DNA of 64,000 nt from Lagopus muta (taxonomy: Eukaryota > Chordata > Aves > Galliformes > Phasianidae): contig NC_064442.1 in assembly GCF_023343835.1 (NCBI RefSeq), positions 19,144,501 to 19,208,500 on the forward strand. The letters run 5' to 3'. How positions within the stretch are numbered: the first letter of the stretch is position 1; each line of letters starts with the position of its first letter. The notes below the pieces were generated by a model. It searched no databases and had not been told where the DNA came from. It worked only from the letters and a program-made list of their open reading frames with translations. Below are positions 1-14,217 of this stretch, piece by piece. A program made the translations under genes and the position numbers.

Positions 1-3000
1 AATTCCCTTAACTCACATGAGTAGCCCACACACTGCACATGTGGCAGAGTACAGCAAGTGGGTCTCCATTGCAGCCTTCCCTTTACAAAAGCAGAAGAGC
101 AACCAGAACTTTGTGCTCTACACAGAGCCTGCAGAAAGCAAAGCCTGCACACATTCCTACCAGCCTGTGCAAAAGGAAACCAGTGTTTAGCTAGCAGCAA
201 GGTGCTGAAGGCTCCAAAACCAACACCAACAGTCTTTGCAACGAAAGGGAACATAACGATGCCTTGAATGAGACGACCCAAAAAGCTAGAGAAAACACGT
301 GGACACGTTCAGATAGTCCTACTTATGGCACACAAATACAACAAAATAAAATTCTTCAAACCCTGAATCATTCAGAACAGCCCTGCTTTTCATTAGGCAA
401 GGTTTTCACCACACGTGCCCACAGGGTGTTCTCAAAAGGAGCCAGGCTGCACGTTTTCATGGGTAATGAATCACCTGGTGCTTCAAGGACACCTCAGCCC
501 AAGCGGACGATGGCATCACAGCCTCGCTGAGGATGCTCAAACATAACTGTGTTTTATCCTTCGCAAAACTTAACCTGCTCAATATAGCCTCCAAAGCTGG
601 AAGACCAAAGTGGGAAAACTCACCCCAGCAGTAGCTGACTTCTCCCTTCCAGAGCACTTAGCCTTTTCCCCTACAGCTGCAGACACCATGCAAGCAACAG
701 AAGTGGAAGACACCGCATGGCTCGAGGAGAAAGAGGCACACACCCTAATGCAAAACACCTGCTTTTTAGCTGGTGCAGAGGCTGCTACAGACACAGCCCT
801 GTTCTGATAACAGAAATACTAGAGCAACAGGTGAGAAGGTAGAACAGGGCCACCCTCATTGTATGTAAGGATGCAAAACAAGCACACCGCCTCCTGCTTT
901 GCTTCCTCTGAGACAGGAATGGAGCTCCCCAGTGCAACCATGCTGACTACTGTTCTGGTGCAAGGCAAGTCAGTGAGAAGGGCTGGAACCCAGCACACAT
1001 CTGGACTGTATCAATGCTGGGTTATGTTCGTTAGTGAGATTTTAAATTAGAGATATCAAATCAGGCACTCAGGAACACTGCAGCGATCTCTCAGATGCTT
1101 CTTCTCACCATACCTATGTGAAACACCCAGTACCAGATCATGTTCTACATTGCACCATCATCACCGTGCACTTTGCTCATCTTTTGGGTCTCCTCCTCTC
1201 CAAAGGGTCCCTTTATGGTTTACACCATGAGACTTAAGGAGTTGATAGGCATTTGTACAAGGAGCATTTCCACTCCTAGTCTTCTCTGGAAGAGGCAAAC
1301 CCCTCTGAAGACTGAAAGAAGTTATCCCAAAAGGGATTTGAAGCATACTTAAAAAAAAAAAAAAAAAATTATAAATATCCATCTCATTCAAGGAGTTTCC
1401 TTGCAAGATGCCTTTAATAGGCATCTGACCATGAGTTTCTTTAGTTCACGCATTCTGTGAAAGAAATGTAACCACCCGTCAGAGAACTTACTGCTGTGAT
1501 GATTTGCTCAGCAGTCTCACACTCGACACACCATCTCACCGACTCCTTAATACTCCAGATGCTATCAGCATAGAAATGCCTTGAGCTGAGCAGTCAGTAA
1601 CCCACACAGCTATTTGGGGTCTGCTCTGCCTACCTGACAGGTCCAGGCTGTGAACTCTGCAGAGCAGAAAGCCCGTACACACATCTGATGCAGATGGCCC
1701 TCCTTCTAGGAGAAGCCTCCACCCGTCAGCACCTTAGCTGCTCCTCAAGAGCTCCCTTTCAGCAGACTTCAGCTGCTCTGCAGCTTCTCTTTATCCCTCC
1801 TTGTTCTCTTCCTCCATGTGTCACAACCTTCTAGAAGACGCTAATAAGCTGATTAACAATAACTAACCAGAAAGGTTTTATTATTAACATACGCACACAC
1901 ATTAAACCCAGTTATCTCCTGCAACAGTCGTAGTAGTTGAAAGAAAACTACCTGAGAACGTTAAGAGTCTAGGAAAATCAATACATACGCACTCTAGAAG
2001 ATGGGAGATGCTTGCAGACTGAACTTGCAGAAGGATGAAATGAGATCTTCCAAGAAAACCCAGACCACGTTGTCCATGAAACTCAGCAATCGCAAGCAGG
2101 AACTCCTGCTGGCTTGTTTCCCTTATCAGCCTCATTTGTGAGAAAGTCTACCTCATTATAGCAACAGGAGAAAACCACCTGACAGTACCTGGAGAGCTTA
2201 GTGCCGGGTCAGAGGCAGAGCAGCTCACAAACAGGTTTGACGGGCGGCAGGAGCAGGGCACAGAAAGGCAGCACCCAGACATCCTCTTCTGGGCAGGGCA
2301 CTTCCAACCACAGCCTGCCAAGCGTTCAACACTTCACTGTGGGATATCACTACCAAGAAAGGATCAAGCTCCTAGCTTTTGTGTTTAGGTGCAAAACTTC
2401 ATCAACGGCTGCTTGCACGTGCTAAAAAGCCCTCTTCATGTTTTGACAGGGAAATGCGTGGCTTGACAGACCAATCTCCGATTAAATCAGATTAAGATTT
2501 TTAGCAGGCATGGTTCAGCAAGCCTACCAAAGAGCCTACCAAAGCAATCCTCAGTTTGTCAGCCATGCCATAAACACACCCAAAGCCAGCACTGCTGATG
2601 CCCTGCTGACCTCATGTAATCAGTATGGCAGAGCAGGACATTCATAGGCGCACGCCTTACTCATCGTTGTGACGGCCCAACTCCGGCCTATTAGCAGATC
2701 AGCGCCTGCAGAGGAACTGCTGCTCACCATCCCACACAAGGAGAGCTGAAGGGAAGCATTATCATCACCTCCTCCCATTTTCTACATAGAAAGGGGGAAT
2801 ACAAGCAGTTTTCCCCTTTAAAGTGGCTGAACTTCATGTTCAATTACCTTATTTGTCCCCTATTTCTATTTTTTTTCTTATTATTTGTTTCAATTTGCCT
2901 GGTTTCGGTTTCTACCCACCCCATCTTGAAACGTCTTTACACATTAACCACAGAACGTTGTGTGACAAAGCTCCTCTGACTTCATGTGGCACAGCAGAGC

Positions 3001-6000
3001 TGGAGCTGTGTGCAGCATGCTGAGCCCTCCCTTCCAGGTATCCACAAACCAAGCAGCTCCAGCTCAATTTAGGAAATCCCATCTCCTCCATATTTCCAGA
3101 AGAAGGGGCTCATGAAGATGGAATACATGAATACCCGCATCACAAAATCCTCTGCTGGTATCTTGCCACCATTCATAACGATTGCAGATGCCATAGGAAC
3201 AGCTCCAGCATCTGGAACCACTGGATTAAGGATGTTAGCACAGACACGCCTGCCACAGCCTAAGAGCATTTGTTACGCAGACCTGCTGACCACAGCCTTC
3301 TCTGACCACTTACTGAAACTCACTCAGCATTACCCAGTGACTGCAGTACTTCATCAGACTGATGCTTCAGCCCCCAAAGAATTCAAGCAACCACATGTGT
3401 TACCTGTAGCAAGCGGGAGACCACCAGCAATGACTGAATTACTGGGAGTACAGGTCAGCTCTGCAACCCCAGTCAGCAAGCCGTGCCCATGCCACACAAT
3501 AAGGGGTGGCCCACTCACCTGCAAAGAGTTTATTCCACAAGCTAAAAAGCCACCCCATTCACTGCACTCTAAACACAAGAAAGCACAGCAGACACCCAAA
3601 AGTCCTGCTCTACTTCCCAGCTTTCCCCATTCAGCTGCCAGCACACTGCCAGCTGCAGGAAAGTTTGGCACTTCTGGCAGATGGCAGACAAACTCTAACA
3701 GCTTGATTACACATTAAAGGCGTAAGTCATAGGCTCTAGGACCCAGTGAAGGTTCCTCACTACACTCACAGGACGAACTGTGTCTTTAATTAGACACAAA
3801 AAGCAAGTGACCATGTAGGTCAAGGCAAACAGCGCAGAGCCGGACAGCCCTGGCACGCGTTTTGTTGCATGGATTTACCTCCTTGTGTACCTGATGGCTT
3901 CTGTACAGAGCAGAGAGTTCTTCTCTAGCTTCTAGGAGATGAATTTAGCCTCCCCTTGAAGAGGACTGTTGCCATTCGCACACTTAAGAAATCACACCCG
4001 CACAAAGAAGCTTTGCTTCAGCTTCCACTTTCAACCCGCAGGCTTCAGCGCAGCAGCCACCGAGCTGCGCTCACAGCCCACAAGGCCAGCTGCCTACCAG
4101 GTCAGCTCCTGCCGAAGCCCAGCACCAAGCGCCGCCGTGTGCAGCAGGTCGCTGCTGGGCCTGCGGAGCTGGGGCCGGGCCGGGAATTACTGCCAGCACA
4201 GCACTGAAAGCATCAGCCGATTATCCGACACACAAAGCCTTCCAGCGTCACTGATCCCCCAAAGCTCTGCCCATCCCAGAAATGCATCCTTTACATTCTG
4301 ATTTAGATATCTGGAGATGAGCAGCAGAAGCCCTTGTAACACAAGGTCATACCTGGCTTGCTGGAAGACTAAATTTAGCCCTCTGTGCCTCAGGAGATTC
4401 TATTAGCTATGGAAAGAAAGGACAGTTGGTGTTGAGCATTGGTCCAAGGGTAAATCCCTTGGAAGAGTTGACTCCATTTAGTTCCAAATGACCTCAAAGC
4501 TATTAGCAGGGTACCCCAACTCCACTCATCAGAAGAGGGACAGTTAAATACTACACAAAATCAGTGTGGGGCTCCACCGCTCTGTTTAAGGTAGGCTTGC
4601 TCAAGTGGTGTAAACTATTACTACATTCAGTTTTAGACTGTAAGACAGGAGATCAAGAAGGTTTAACAGATGGGGTTTCAGCACAAATGTATTTTGGAAC
4701 ACCTCCTTAGCAAGCATATTTCCTACTCTAATGCTACAACTACAACGCACCGTGGAAAAGCTGATCTGCCAGAACACGAGGATTACTCAAACTTTTGTCA
4801 GCGTTACCAGAGACTGACTGAACAGTTTGCAAAGACAGAATCCAGTTTACCCAAAGGTGTCACAGAGAACAGCTCTGTGACAGTTACCGATTTTCAAAGC
4901 CATAAAGATGGGGATGATTCAGATTCTCCAGCACGAGATGTGTGTTGGGTCCTGGGATCGGAATCAGTACTGCAGCACTCAGCTGAGGTTCAAAGTCCAG
5001 GATTGCTGCAAGCATTCAAGAAAATCTATGTGTGAGAAAGAGAATTTGGTTTGAAGATAGCCCTGGGGAACATCTGCACTCCCTGTGTCAGCCCTGCCAG
5101 CTTCACACACCTTGCAGGACATCCAGGTAGGTTCTGTGTTTTGGAGCACTAGCTCAGTGGCACTTAACAACAAAAGCAGGATGACTGAGATCACACCGAA
5201 ACGAGAGCAGGGCTTCCTGCAGTAGATGCGGAGGGTCCACGGTCCAACTCCATACCTACAAATCATTTTCAACCCCAAGGCTCTGAAAGCAGCTGGCAGC
5301 ACAGGGGCTGCCCAAGCACCCAGCCCTCCTCCCAGCACCGCTCCTCACACCTGAGCCAGTCCCTGCAGCACGCTGGCCAGCAGGGATCCCCACAACCAGC
5401 CCTAGCTCACATTGTTCCCTTTCTGTCAAAGCCCTGTATCTGCACAGACCAGAAGGAACAGAACAAGTGCTTCCAGAACAACACGCCCCAAGTCATAGAT
5501 CTTGACGAGTGAAGGCACTCTGGCACATGTAGTAACTGCTAGCATTGAGAAATGATTGAGAAAAACAACCAACAGAGCACCAGGGCTATATCCAGTAAGT
5601 CTAGACAAAGGACTGCATATTGGTTTGGAGCCTAAAACCAGTTTTGGATCGCAACCACTGAATAATACAAATCTCAGCACAGATACTCTTGCTGCAACAG
5701 CAGAACACAGCCTAACAATGATTTACCATCACTGGTGTCGCATCTATCACGAGTAAAACTGGAGCCTTAGTGCCGCCAACACTGCACAGAGCTTTTTCAG
5801 AATTAGAAACCTGTCAAAACCTTTCCAAACAGAGGACGGCTGGGAAGCAGTATCAGATGCCTGAGTGGCTGCAGGCCTGGTCTCAGCTGCAGGATGATCA
5901 CCCGGGGAAGCCGAGGACCTCGAAATCATCCCACCTGCTGCTGATGCCCTGCCAGCAGCTACGCCAGCCAAGGTAATCCAAAATGAGACTGCAAACAGGC

Positions 6001-9000
6001 AGCAAGCACTTGGCGTGGTGAAGAACCTGGTGGAAGCACACAGAGCATTTTGGAAGGCACTTCAAAAGCATCCAGGCTCCTTAGGGCAAGAGCTGCCACA
6101 ACCCCTCCCTCCCGAAGCACACGGGCATGGGGTTACCTGCAGCTTCAGCTCTGCCAAGAGCACTCTGCTGAAAAGCAACAGCAGGAACAAGCCTCCATCA
6201 GCATCCCGAAGGTGAGACCTTTGAAGTCTAACAGCCTTGAAAAGAGACAGCTACAAAGCATGCGGTCTCTGCCTCATTAAAATAAGATGTTACAGGTTAA
6301 TAAGTTTTCATTTGTTCACTCAAGCTTGCTCTTTCAAGATCTAGGAAATAAAACAAAGCTGTAGAAGCCAGCCTCGTGCATCACAAGGACAGTTAGAAGG
6401 TACCTGAGGACAGCCAGAGCCGCTCCACCAGGGCTGCTGCAGCACTTGGGATGAAGCACCTGGAAATGTTCACGAGCACAGTTGTTTCAGTTTATTTACC
6501 AGAACTGTCTCCTGCAGTGGAACAACTTCATAAGCCATATTGCACAGGACTTCCTCTCATTTGTTGTTTTTCACTGACCTAAATAAGAAGAAGTCAAGCC
6601 TATACAAGGAATTTTGACTCACAAGGAACCAAACTTGAAGACCCAGCAAGCCTGAGACCCCGCGACTGCTATGCTCTAGAAACTCAGCCAAAAAAACCCG
6701 TCACAAGAAAACAACTCCATTCATATCCCTCTCCTTGCCATGAGCAAGACTAGACAGATGCAAACAGATTTCCTTATTCCCCCCTTCCTGCAGTATGGTC
6801 TCTACTAACATGAAAGAAAAAAAAAAAAAGACTGGTTATGAATCAACCCTCTGATTTATACTCAGAAATGAACGTGCAGCAGCTAGCAAACAAGCAGAGC
6901 TCGGGTTGTTATTTCTGCAAACAAGATGTTACCCTAATTACAGGTGTAACAAAGATTAGTGCTTAAGTGGAAACTCACACAATTTTCAGTCTTATAAGCT
7001 GGGAAGATTTATTGCTGCCTAAGATGATTTAAAACATGAACTGAGCTCCACAGCAAGTTGCTAAGATGGAGGCTATTGTGTTTTGTGAAATGAATAGATG
7101 AAGAAGCATGCTTCAGGCTGGTTGGCTTTGCAGAACTCAAAAGCAGGTTTCTCCTACCACTTCCTTAGCCTAGCTGTGGCACTAGAAATTACAATTCCTT
7201 GTGAAATGGGAGAGGGGGTGGGGGATTTAAGGGGGACTCTATAGAAAGCTGCTATTACAGAGTTTTCTTAGCATTATTCAAGCCTCAAACTCATCAAGCT
7301 TTATCAATACACATTAAAAGACATATATGGGACAGCAAGAACTCAAGATAGTTAACAAGCTGTGGGCTGCTCTCTACCATAGCACGTGCTACATGGCCAG
7401 CTCACCCTGCGAGACGACAGAGACGTGACAGCCTCAGAGAAAGGACAGCGGGTTCAGGACCGCAAAAAAAAGTTCGTTTCTTTGTAAACAGCTGCAGTTT
7501 TCCCGGTCTAAAGGAATGTCATAACATAATCTAAGAGGGAAAAAAAGAGCAGCAGGATAGCAGAGGCAGACAGAAAGCAGTTTCTGTATTCCGTTGTGAG
7601 ATATCTCCAATTCCCGCATTGGGAACGAGACCATTCGGTTGCCTCCACAAAGCGCAAACTGTCAGCCTAATCTTCTGGGTAGGATGGCTGTCAGTTCTTC
7701 AGGCTATTAAGTTATTATCCAGAAGGGATTTGCTCACAGACGAGCAAACCAAAACAGAAGACTCAGACAGGTAAGAGACACCTATCCATTGGGAACATGA
7801 GCTGCTCTAAATAGGCTTTAAAGGAGTAACATAGGAAATGCCAAGAGAAAATGGAGATGACCTCACAGTGATCTGTGCTTCCGTGCCAGTCGTGCCAACT
7901 GCTTTATTTGCATGAGCGGTCTGGATTTCTGAACCAGAAATTGAAGAGACATCTAGCAAAGACTTAGAATACCTCCTCCATCTTTAGAAGATAGGGATTT
8001 AATGTGAAACATAATGATTAAGGAAGCACAAGTCTAAGGTATTTACCTTTCCATACCTATCCTACAACCTGTGCTTTCTGCACCTCAAAGCCCTCCGTTT
8101 TCTCAGCCCTCCGCAGCTCAAGCTGCCTGCTGCCATTGCTTCCCCACAGCCACCAACCTCGCCCAGCTCCAGAGGCTGCTCAGCCCCCCCTCCTTCTGCA
8201 AGGACGCACTCCGAAACAACACTGGAAGGAGCTGCTGGCTGCGGTCTGTGCAAGCGCTGCTGACAGATGAGGGGAAGTTTCTGGGGGCTGAGAATGAGGA
8301 GCCGATGACCAACAGCTCCGTGACAGCATTTCAAAGAACTGCTCCCACACTCGGGCTCCGACTCATTAGGAACTGAGGTTTCTGAACAACTGGAAGCCTG
8401 TACAAGAATGAGGGGTCTGATTCAATCGAAACAGCACTCGGAACGGGCACCAGGAATAGAGATTAAAGACTCCTCTGACACTTCAGCATGAGAGCAGAGA
8501 GGGGAACACGTGTCCCAGGATCACGTGGCTTTTGGGGGAAGAGAAGCTGATTCATAAAATCTCATCTTACAGGGGGGCAAGGGGCAGCCATATGGAAAAC
8601 AAAGCTAGAAAAATGAAAATTAGTACAAGTGAAATAGGATGGAAAGCCAAAACTGAGGCGTGTGTGTGTTCCTCCATCAACACTGGAAGTTAAGATGATG
8701 GAGAAACTCTTTAAGCACCTGCTTTCTAAGCAACAATGCGGGGGCAGCACACATTGAAACCACAGGGAAGGGCAGAGGGGTCAACAGGACACTCGGTGTC
8801 CAAGCACTGAACCTCTGCAAGATCCAAGCTCAACGTGTCATGAAGAAGGGATTCAGAAATCCAAGCTCAAACCAGCATGGCTTCAGCCGCACCAGCAGCG
8901 ACAGCAGCAGAGCTGTGCTCACCAGGGGGTTGGACAAGCAGGAAGCACGGAATTAAACTGAGCCTCCACACAAACCACTGAGCGTTGTGTCAACATGCAA

Positions 9001-12000
9001 CACCAGGACCAGTTCTTAAACATCATAAAGCAACTCCTCCCCAGCAACACGCAGGAAGGGTGGCGGTGCCTCATTTTATCTCCAACAGCAAGAAGCTGAG
9101 TATGAGCCACCACAATGAGATCGGACCACGCTGTGGGACAGGAGAATCCAAGGCACCGTATCGTGCCAGAGCAGGATGGGGACATGCCCTGCATAGCTTC
9201 CTGCTCAAAGCTGTGCTGGGTACCTGAATCCTTCACCAAAAGTCTGCAGGGAGCAAAGCTGTCACGAGATAAAAGGAAAAATTCTTCAAAAACTTAAGTA
9301 ACTGGTTAAAAAAATGCACGTAAGAACCAGGGAAGAAGGGCATCATCTTTGTAGCAGAGGGACTCACAGCTGCTTTCTGCTCTGCTCCACTCTACTGAAC
9401 GGTGCAAGGAAGGCAATACTGAGATGACAACATTTGCCACTCTGAATAATTTAACATTATCAGTAAATAAGGGCAGTGACTCTAAGGAATTGCAGCAAAA
9501 CCTCAAGACACAAGTAGGTGATAGAATCAAAGCACAGGACATCAGAAATGATGAACTCCAAAGAAAATCACCAGAAAGAGCTGAAGCCAGCGCCCAGGAA
9601 CAGGACTTCAGCAGTGTATTCCCCCAGAAAGGAGTCTCCTGAAATTATCAATACCATGGAAAGAGTGAAGAAGCAATTTGTTCCAGATCTACTCCTTGCT
9701 ATTTTTTTTTTCCTTTTGACATCCCTGTTGTTTTCTGTCCCTTCCCTGTATGTGGGCTACACAAGAAGTAGTCTCCAGGCTTAGTGTCCTCTGAGCACCA
9801 CAATGATTCAAGTGAGTGGGCAGATCCCCGGCAGGGCACAAGATTTAACTCTTATTAAGCCCAGCTCAGGAAGGTCACAGAATGTTGGAATGAGAAAAAC
9901 AGAGCAATATTTCCTCAAAATTGCCATATTTGTGTGCTCCTATCCTTGGCACCTGCTGCTGCTTTCCAGTAAGCAGAATTCTGGGCCAGATGGATCACCT
10001 GAAGGCCCTCTGTATGGCATTATAGAGGAGTTCACATGCAACCTGAAACACGTGGCAGTTGGTTGCTTCCGAAGAAGCGGCAATTCAAGAGACACCCACC
10101 AAAAAAAGGGCAATGAGTCTAAGACAGCCACAGGTTATGCTGTCCTCAGCCTCACCAGCTAACGGCTCCCCTTGTAATGCTCTCTGAACCCGTCATCTGG
10201 ATCAGCCTTACCAGAACATTTTCCAGCAGCAACTTCAGCTTGAAAAGTTGAATTGGTGGCAGTACAGAGAATTGGAGCAGCACAGAAACTCCCATGGAAG
10301 AGAAATACAGGTGGGATGGAGCAAGGCAAGGCCACGCGCTTCAGGCTCCTCAAAAAGCTGTCTGAATAGCTGGAAGGTCTTTAATGCAATGGAACAAGAG
10401 ATTGGATATTAGCTTTCTGCTGCGACCTGCAAGCCACCACCCTGATGGAGTGGTGAAAGACAAAGGCACAAAGGAACTCTGTGTGACACCGTGTGGCATC
10501 CCCAGGAGACCTGCTTGGGTCAGTCACATTCTGGGGTTCGTTTAAGCAAACATGTGCACGGCAGAGATAGGCAGCTAACCTGGAAAACAGCAACTGTGGG
10601 GCTTGGGAAGAAGAAGCCAAGAGCAAAGCACACTCTGAAAGCACCAGAGAAGAGAAGAGGTGGTGTTGGCACAAAAACAGATGGGTTCATGCTGGCTGCA
10701 AGTAAGGTTGCGATAAGAACCTGAAGCAAGTTCTCACCCATCAGCGTAACAGTAGCTTTCCAGGCAGAGCAGCATGGCAAGCAACCCCAGTCTAAAGCAG
10801 CGTGGATTTCAGGCAAGCAGCTGGAAATACACTTCTAGGGATTCCTATTGAGCTTCTGCAGGCCTTCACAACCCAGCAGCTCCTCCCCAAAAAAAAGAGC
10901 AACAGGAAAAGGCAGTAAAGGACGCTTCAATGAGTCCAGAAAATGGAATTTCATGGCAGACAGCACTGGAAGAAACATTCGTATCTGAACGGAGAATAGC
11001 TACTTAGGCAAGGCATAAGTGGAAGGCAGCGATTTTATCGAGCCCATAGTTTAGTATTTCACTGGAGTCAGCAGGATTTTTGCCAAAAGCTTTCTGTATC
11101 ACCCATACCAGGGTACCACTACACTTCTAGCAGCAACTTCACCAAGAACAGACATCCCTGGCTATTTCTCACCAGCCAAGCTTTCTAAGCACACTTTGTT
11201 TTTATGAGCTTTGCTAAGACAGAATGACCTTTTCTAAGCACAACACATTTGAGATCTTTTGCCAACAGGTTGCACCTTTCCTGGGGTCACCCCTCCTGCA
11301 CAACACTGCTTGACAATACTTATAATTAGTAGCATTTCTAGAGGACCCCCAGCTATTTGCATGCAGGACACCACAGCAAATCCATCCACAACACCCAGAC
11401 CCTCAGAACAACATCAGTGTTCCGCTCCCAGGAGAGCCTCGCCACCAAAACACCACATCCAGCGAGAACCCCTCTGCACGAAGACGATCTCTCCCTGCTC
11501 ACCACTCAAAGCAGCTCTTTGTATTTTCGGAATGTTTCTGTGGGAAAGTGCCGCTAATATTTGATAAGAGCTGCTACATGGGAACAAAGCTCCCTCTTCT
11601 CCGCTCGCCCACCAGCCTCGGCAGGCAGCCGGGGGTACCGACAGGGGATTACAATAAAAAAAACAACTTCGGCCGCTACAGAGATGGGAGATCGATGCAA
11701 ATCGAAGGCAGCAGCTGGGGCACCGAGCGCTGAAGGACTCGGGGAGTGGCAGCCGGCTGCCCGTACGCGATAGGTCACCGATAACAAAATAAATCAGGCC
11801 CGAGCGCACACCGGCGGCACCGGAGGACTGGTGGGAAGCTGAGGACGAGGACGGTGCTCCTGGAGCGGAGAGCAGCGCTACGGCCGGGCGCCGGGCCGCG
11901 CGCCCGCAAAGCCCACCGCCTCCCGGGGAAGAGGAGGCAGGAGCTCGGCGCTGCGGGGCCCGGGTGGAAGCCGGCCCGCCGGCCAGCCCCGCGCCCACAC

Positions 12001-12313
12001 CGCGCCGAGCACGGCCGATTCCCCGGGCACCGGGGGACACAAAGGAGCCGGAGCCCCGCACGCAGCCCGGGCACGGCTCGGAACGCCGCTCCGCCGGGAA
12101 ACGCGGCACGGCCCCACCCGCGACAAGCCCTCTTTACAACGGAGCCCCAGGGGCAGCCGCTCGCGGGCCCCGCACCCGGTGAGGCGGCTCCGGGTACGGA
12201 CGCTCGCTCCCGCCCGCACTCAGGGCGGCTCCGCGAACGAGCCCTCGTTCGCGAAGAGGCCAGGCGCGGCACGGCCGAGCCCCGAGGCCCCGAACCCCCC
12301 GGCCCCGGGCCCT
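1..12313 (-). other. CSNK1G1: Probable first intron of CSNK1G1 (no coding exon seen)
   Basis: This 12.3 kb has no open frame with recognisable protein similarity. I looked on both strands for casein kinase 1 gamma coding exons (the N-terminal basic segment, the glycine-rich loop and the kinase catalytic motifs) and saw none. It lies downstream, in the minus direction, of a CpG-island promoter with a good splice donor at 12314-12315, so a long first intron is the simplest reading. It holds A-runs at 1351-1368 and near 6818-6830 and scattered short open frames, but I recognise no transposon. The gene assignment rests on conserved synteny alone; intergenic DNA cannot be excluded. Confidence 0.45.
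1351..1368. repeat. Poly(A) run, 18 A
   Basis: An uninterrupted run of 18 A on the plus strand inside the presumed CSNK1G1 intron. No retrotransposed body is recognisable in front of it, so it is treated as a simple repeat. Confidence 0.9.
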
Positions 12314-13090
12314 ACCTGGCTGCGCCGGGCTGAGCTGGGCTGGGCCGGCCAGGCCCCGCCGCTGCTCCTCCCTCCGCCGCGCTCGACGGGGAGAGCGCCG
12401 ACCCGGAAGCGCTCGGGGAAGCCCCGCCCCTCCCCAGGCACCGCCCTATGGCGAAGAAGCGGCGGCACCGCCCCGCAGCACTTCCGGGTGGCGGCGGTGG
12501 CGGGCTCGCCCTAGCAACCGCGTTCGGTTGCCATGCGGAAGCCGGGCCGGTGTCGGGGCGGCGTGTGGGCGGGGAGGACGAAACGGCCGCGGAACGGCAC
12601 AAACTAACCGTACAACAAAGCCGGCACCACGTTAACATTCACCGTTTGCTTTTGTAAAGTACGAGGCCCCCAGGGCCGCCTGTGCCGGGGCTCCCCGCCC
12701 TCGCAGAGAACAACTTCGCAGCTCTCACCCCGTACCTCCCTTTCCAGTTTACAGCCGCTCCCCGTCCCGCACTGTCCTGCCCGTGTCACGGCCCGCCCCG
12801 GCCTTCCGCAGCGACTCTGGGCAGCGCCGGGCTGCTGCGCGGCCCCGCTGTGGGGCACTTGTCACAGCGCGGCCGCCGCCGGGGGCGCGGCGGCCCCATT
12901 CCACGCACCGGCTGTGACAATGCGGCTTTGTGCAGCGCGCAGCGCACAATCGTGCCGCTGTCGGGCGTCGCTCAGCGCCGCGCCAGGAGCCGCCACCCGA
13001 AGGGCCTCACGGGTCGCCAGCCCCAGTCAGCAATGGGGCAAGTGGGCAACGACGAGGAGCGGAGGGGCGTCCTGCAGGCTGTGCGCTAAC
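11850..13090. promoter_or_regulatory. CSNK1G1: CpG-island promoter, probably of CSNK1G1
   Basis: A strongly GC- and CpG-rich block with no TATA box. Near its middle are ETS-type sites on both strands (CCGGAAGC near 12403 and ACTTCCGGG at 12480-12488). At about 12512-12534 there is an inverted pair of GCAACC/GGTTGCC half-sites that resembles an RFX X-box. The combination is typical of a broadly expressed TATA-less promoter. The following minus-strand donor and human gene order (CSNK1G1, then PCLAF, then TRIP4) point to CSNK1G1. The initiation point is not defined by the sequence. Confidence 0.6.
12316..12450 (-). other. CSNK1G1: Probable non-coding first exon of CSNK1G1
   Basis: On the minus strand the sequence GCGCAGCCAG is followed by gtaggg, a good donor with the exon's last base at 12316. 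No ATG-initiated casein kinase frame lies upstream, so the exon would be 5' untranslated, as in mammalian CSNK1G1. The upstream boundary is only an estimate, placed between the two ETS-type sites. Confidence 0.4.
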
Positions 13091-13430
13091 CGCCAGCTCC
13101 TCACGCACCACTGGCACTCGGCAGGAGGCTGCGTCCCGTCCTCCTTTCTCCTGCTGGAAGCAGCCTCAGCATCGGCTCGGTGTGCAGCAGCAATGTGCAG
13201 GCCCACCAGCTTCAGATGGACAGAAATGGGTACGTTCGTTACTCAGAAATGAGTTTGTTTTTTAAAGGAAAGCAGAAAAACACCAGGAAAGGGGGTATGC
13301 AGAGAGCTTGGCCGCAACAGTCCTTACCCAAGGCCCCAGCACCATCAAATCCCCACTATCACATATTCCCTGAATGCTGCTTTGCTACGTGCCCAAAAAC
13401 CTCTTCACAGCACCAACACCTTTCTGATGT

Positions 13431-13456
13431 AAAAAAAAAAAAAGAAAAAAAAAAAA
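13431..13456. repeat. A-rich simple repeat
   Basis: Two A-runs interrupted by a single G, immediately downstream (in the minus direction) of the putative last exon of PCLAF. Confidence 0.9.
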
Positions 13457-13543
13457 GGGCAAAACGTGCACTGCCGGGTTACCGGCACAGCCCAGCCCTT
13501 GGTAGCTGGAAGCGCTGCTGACATCTATTGTCAGCGTGGGGAA

Positions 13544-13588
13544 TTTATTCTTTTCGTCTTTGTGGATGTTTGCAAGAGCTCTAACGAA
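13544..13588 (-). pseudogene. PCLAF: Possible last exon and poly(A) signal of PCLAF
   Basis: On the minus strand the acceptor tttgtctcag is followed by bases resembling the end of human PCLAF: a CTCTTGCAAAC stretch for the Leu-Gln pair, and CACAAAGACGAAAAG for the His/Asp-Glu-Lys end. The two halves are in different frames. AATAAA follows directly at 13549-13544. The match is short, so the call is tentative. Confidence 0.35.
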
Positions 13589-14217
13589 CTGAGACAAATA
13601 AATTAGGCAATGCTGCCACGGTAGTTGGTTTAACTTCTGTTAGCAGTTCTCTGCTTGTTCCTATTTTATTAAAAACATTTTAAAATCTACTTACAGAGAG
13701 CACTCAAGACCACTGGGTTTTGTGTTTCCTTCTTCGCCCCCCACAATTAAAGAAGCTGCAGTGTTCACACGGGCCTCACCGAGGGTACTATCATCAAATC
13801 ACCAGACTTGCAAGAAATGAGGGGGCCTGAGGAACCTGGAACTCCAAAGCAGAACACTACATTAAGGTCGCAGTAGCAATAATAACAGAGGTGAAGTTCT
13901 CCAGAACGCACCACTCGCTCTGTGCCCACAAGTCCCAGGGCACGGGGAACTCCGTGACACGGTGTGCTATCACCGTGCTTCAGAAACGTCTTAGTTTCAC
14001 CCCAATTTTACCACATCTTCCCCCACAGCCTCTCAAACGTCTACTTTTAGTCCTGCTCAAAAGCTGAACTGAAGCCCAGTTTTTTTAAGATCACGCCCGC
14101 TGTTTTCCACGCGACGAGCCGCGTTCCGCAGGGCAGCAGGCGAGAAAGGGCTCAGCGAGACTGTGAGAGCAAACAGATCTCTTGCAGGAAAGCAACCTGA
14201 GGACCTCAGCCAGCCCC

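Noticed and set aside
1490-1605. C/D snoRNA-like signal (GTGATGA near 1496, CTGA near 1594, 5-bp flanking stem ACTGC/GCAGT)
   Set aside because: No internal C'/D' pair, unusually long spacing and no recognisable guide; chance occurrence is likely in 64 kb.
4670-5035. 121-codon frame with protein-like composition
   Set aside because: No splice context, no family resemblance and no neighbouring exon in phase; treated as an intronic chance frame.
11854-12333. Long frames in the 12 kb CpG island that might be a CSNK1G1 coding exon
   Set aside because: No casein kinase sequence in any frame; composition is that of CpG-island DNA.
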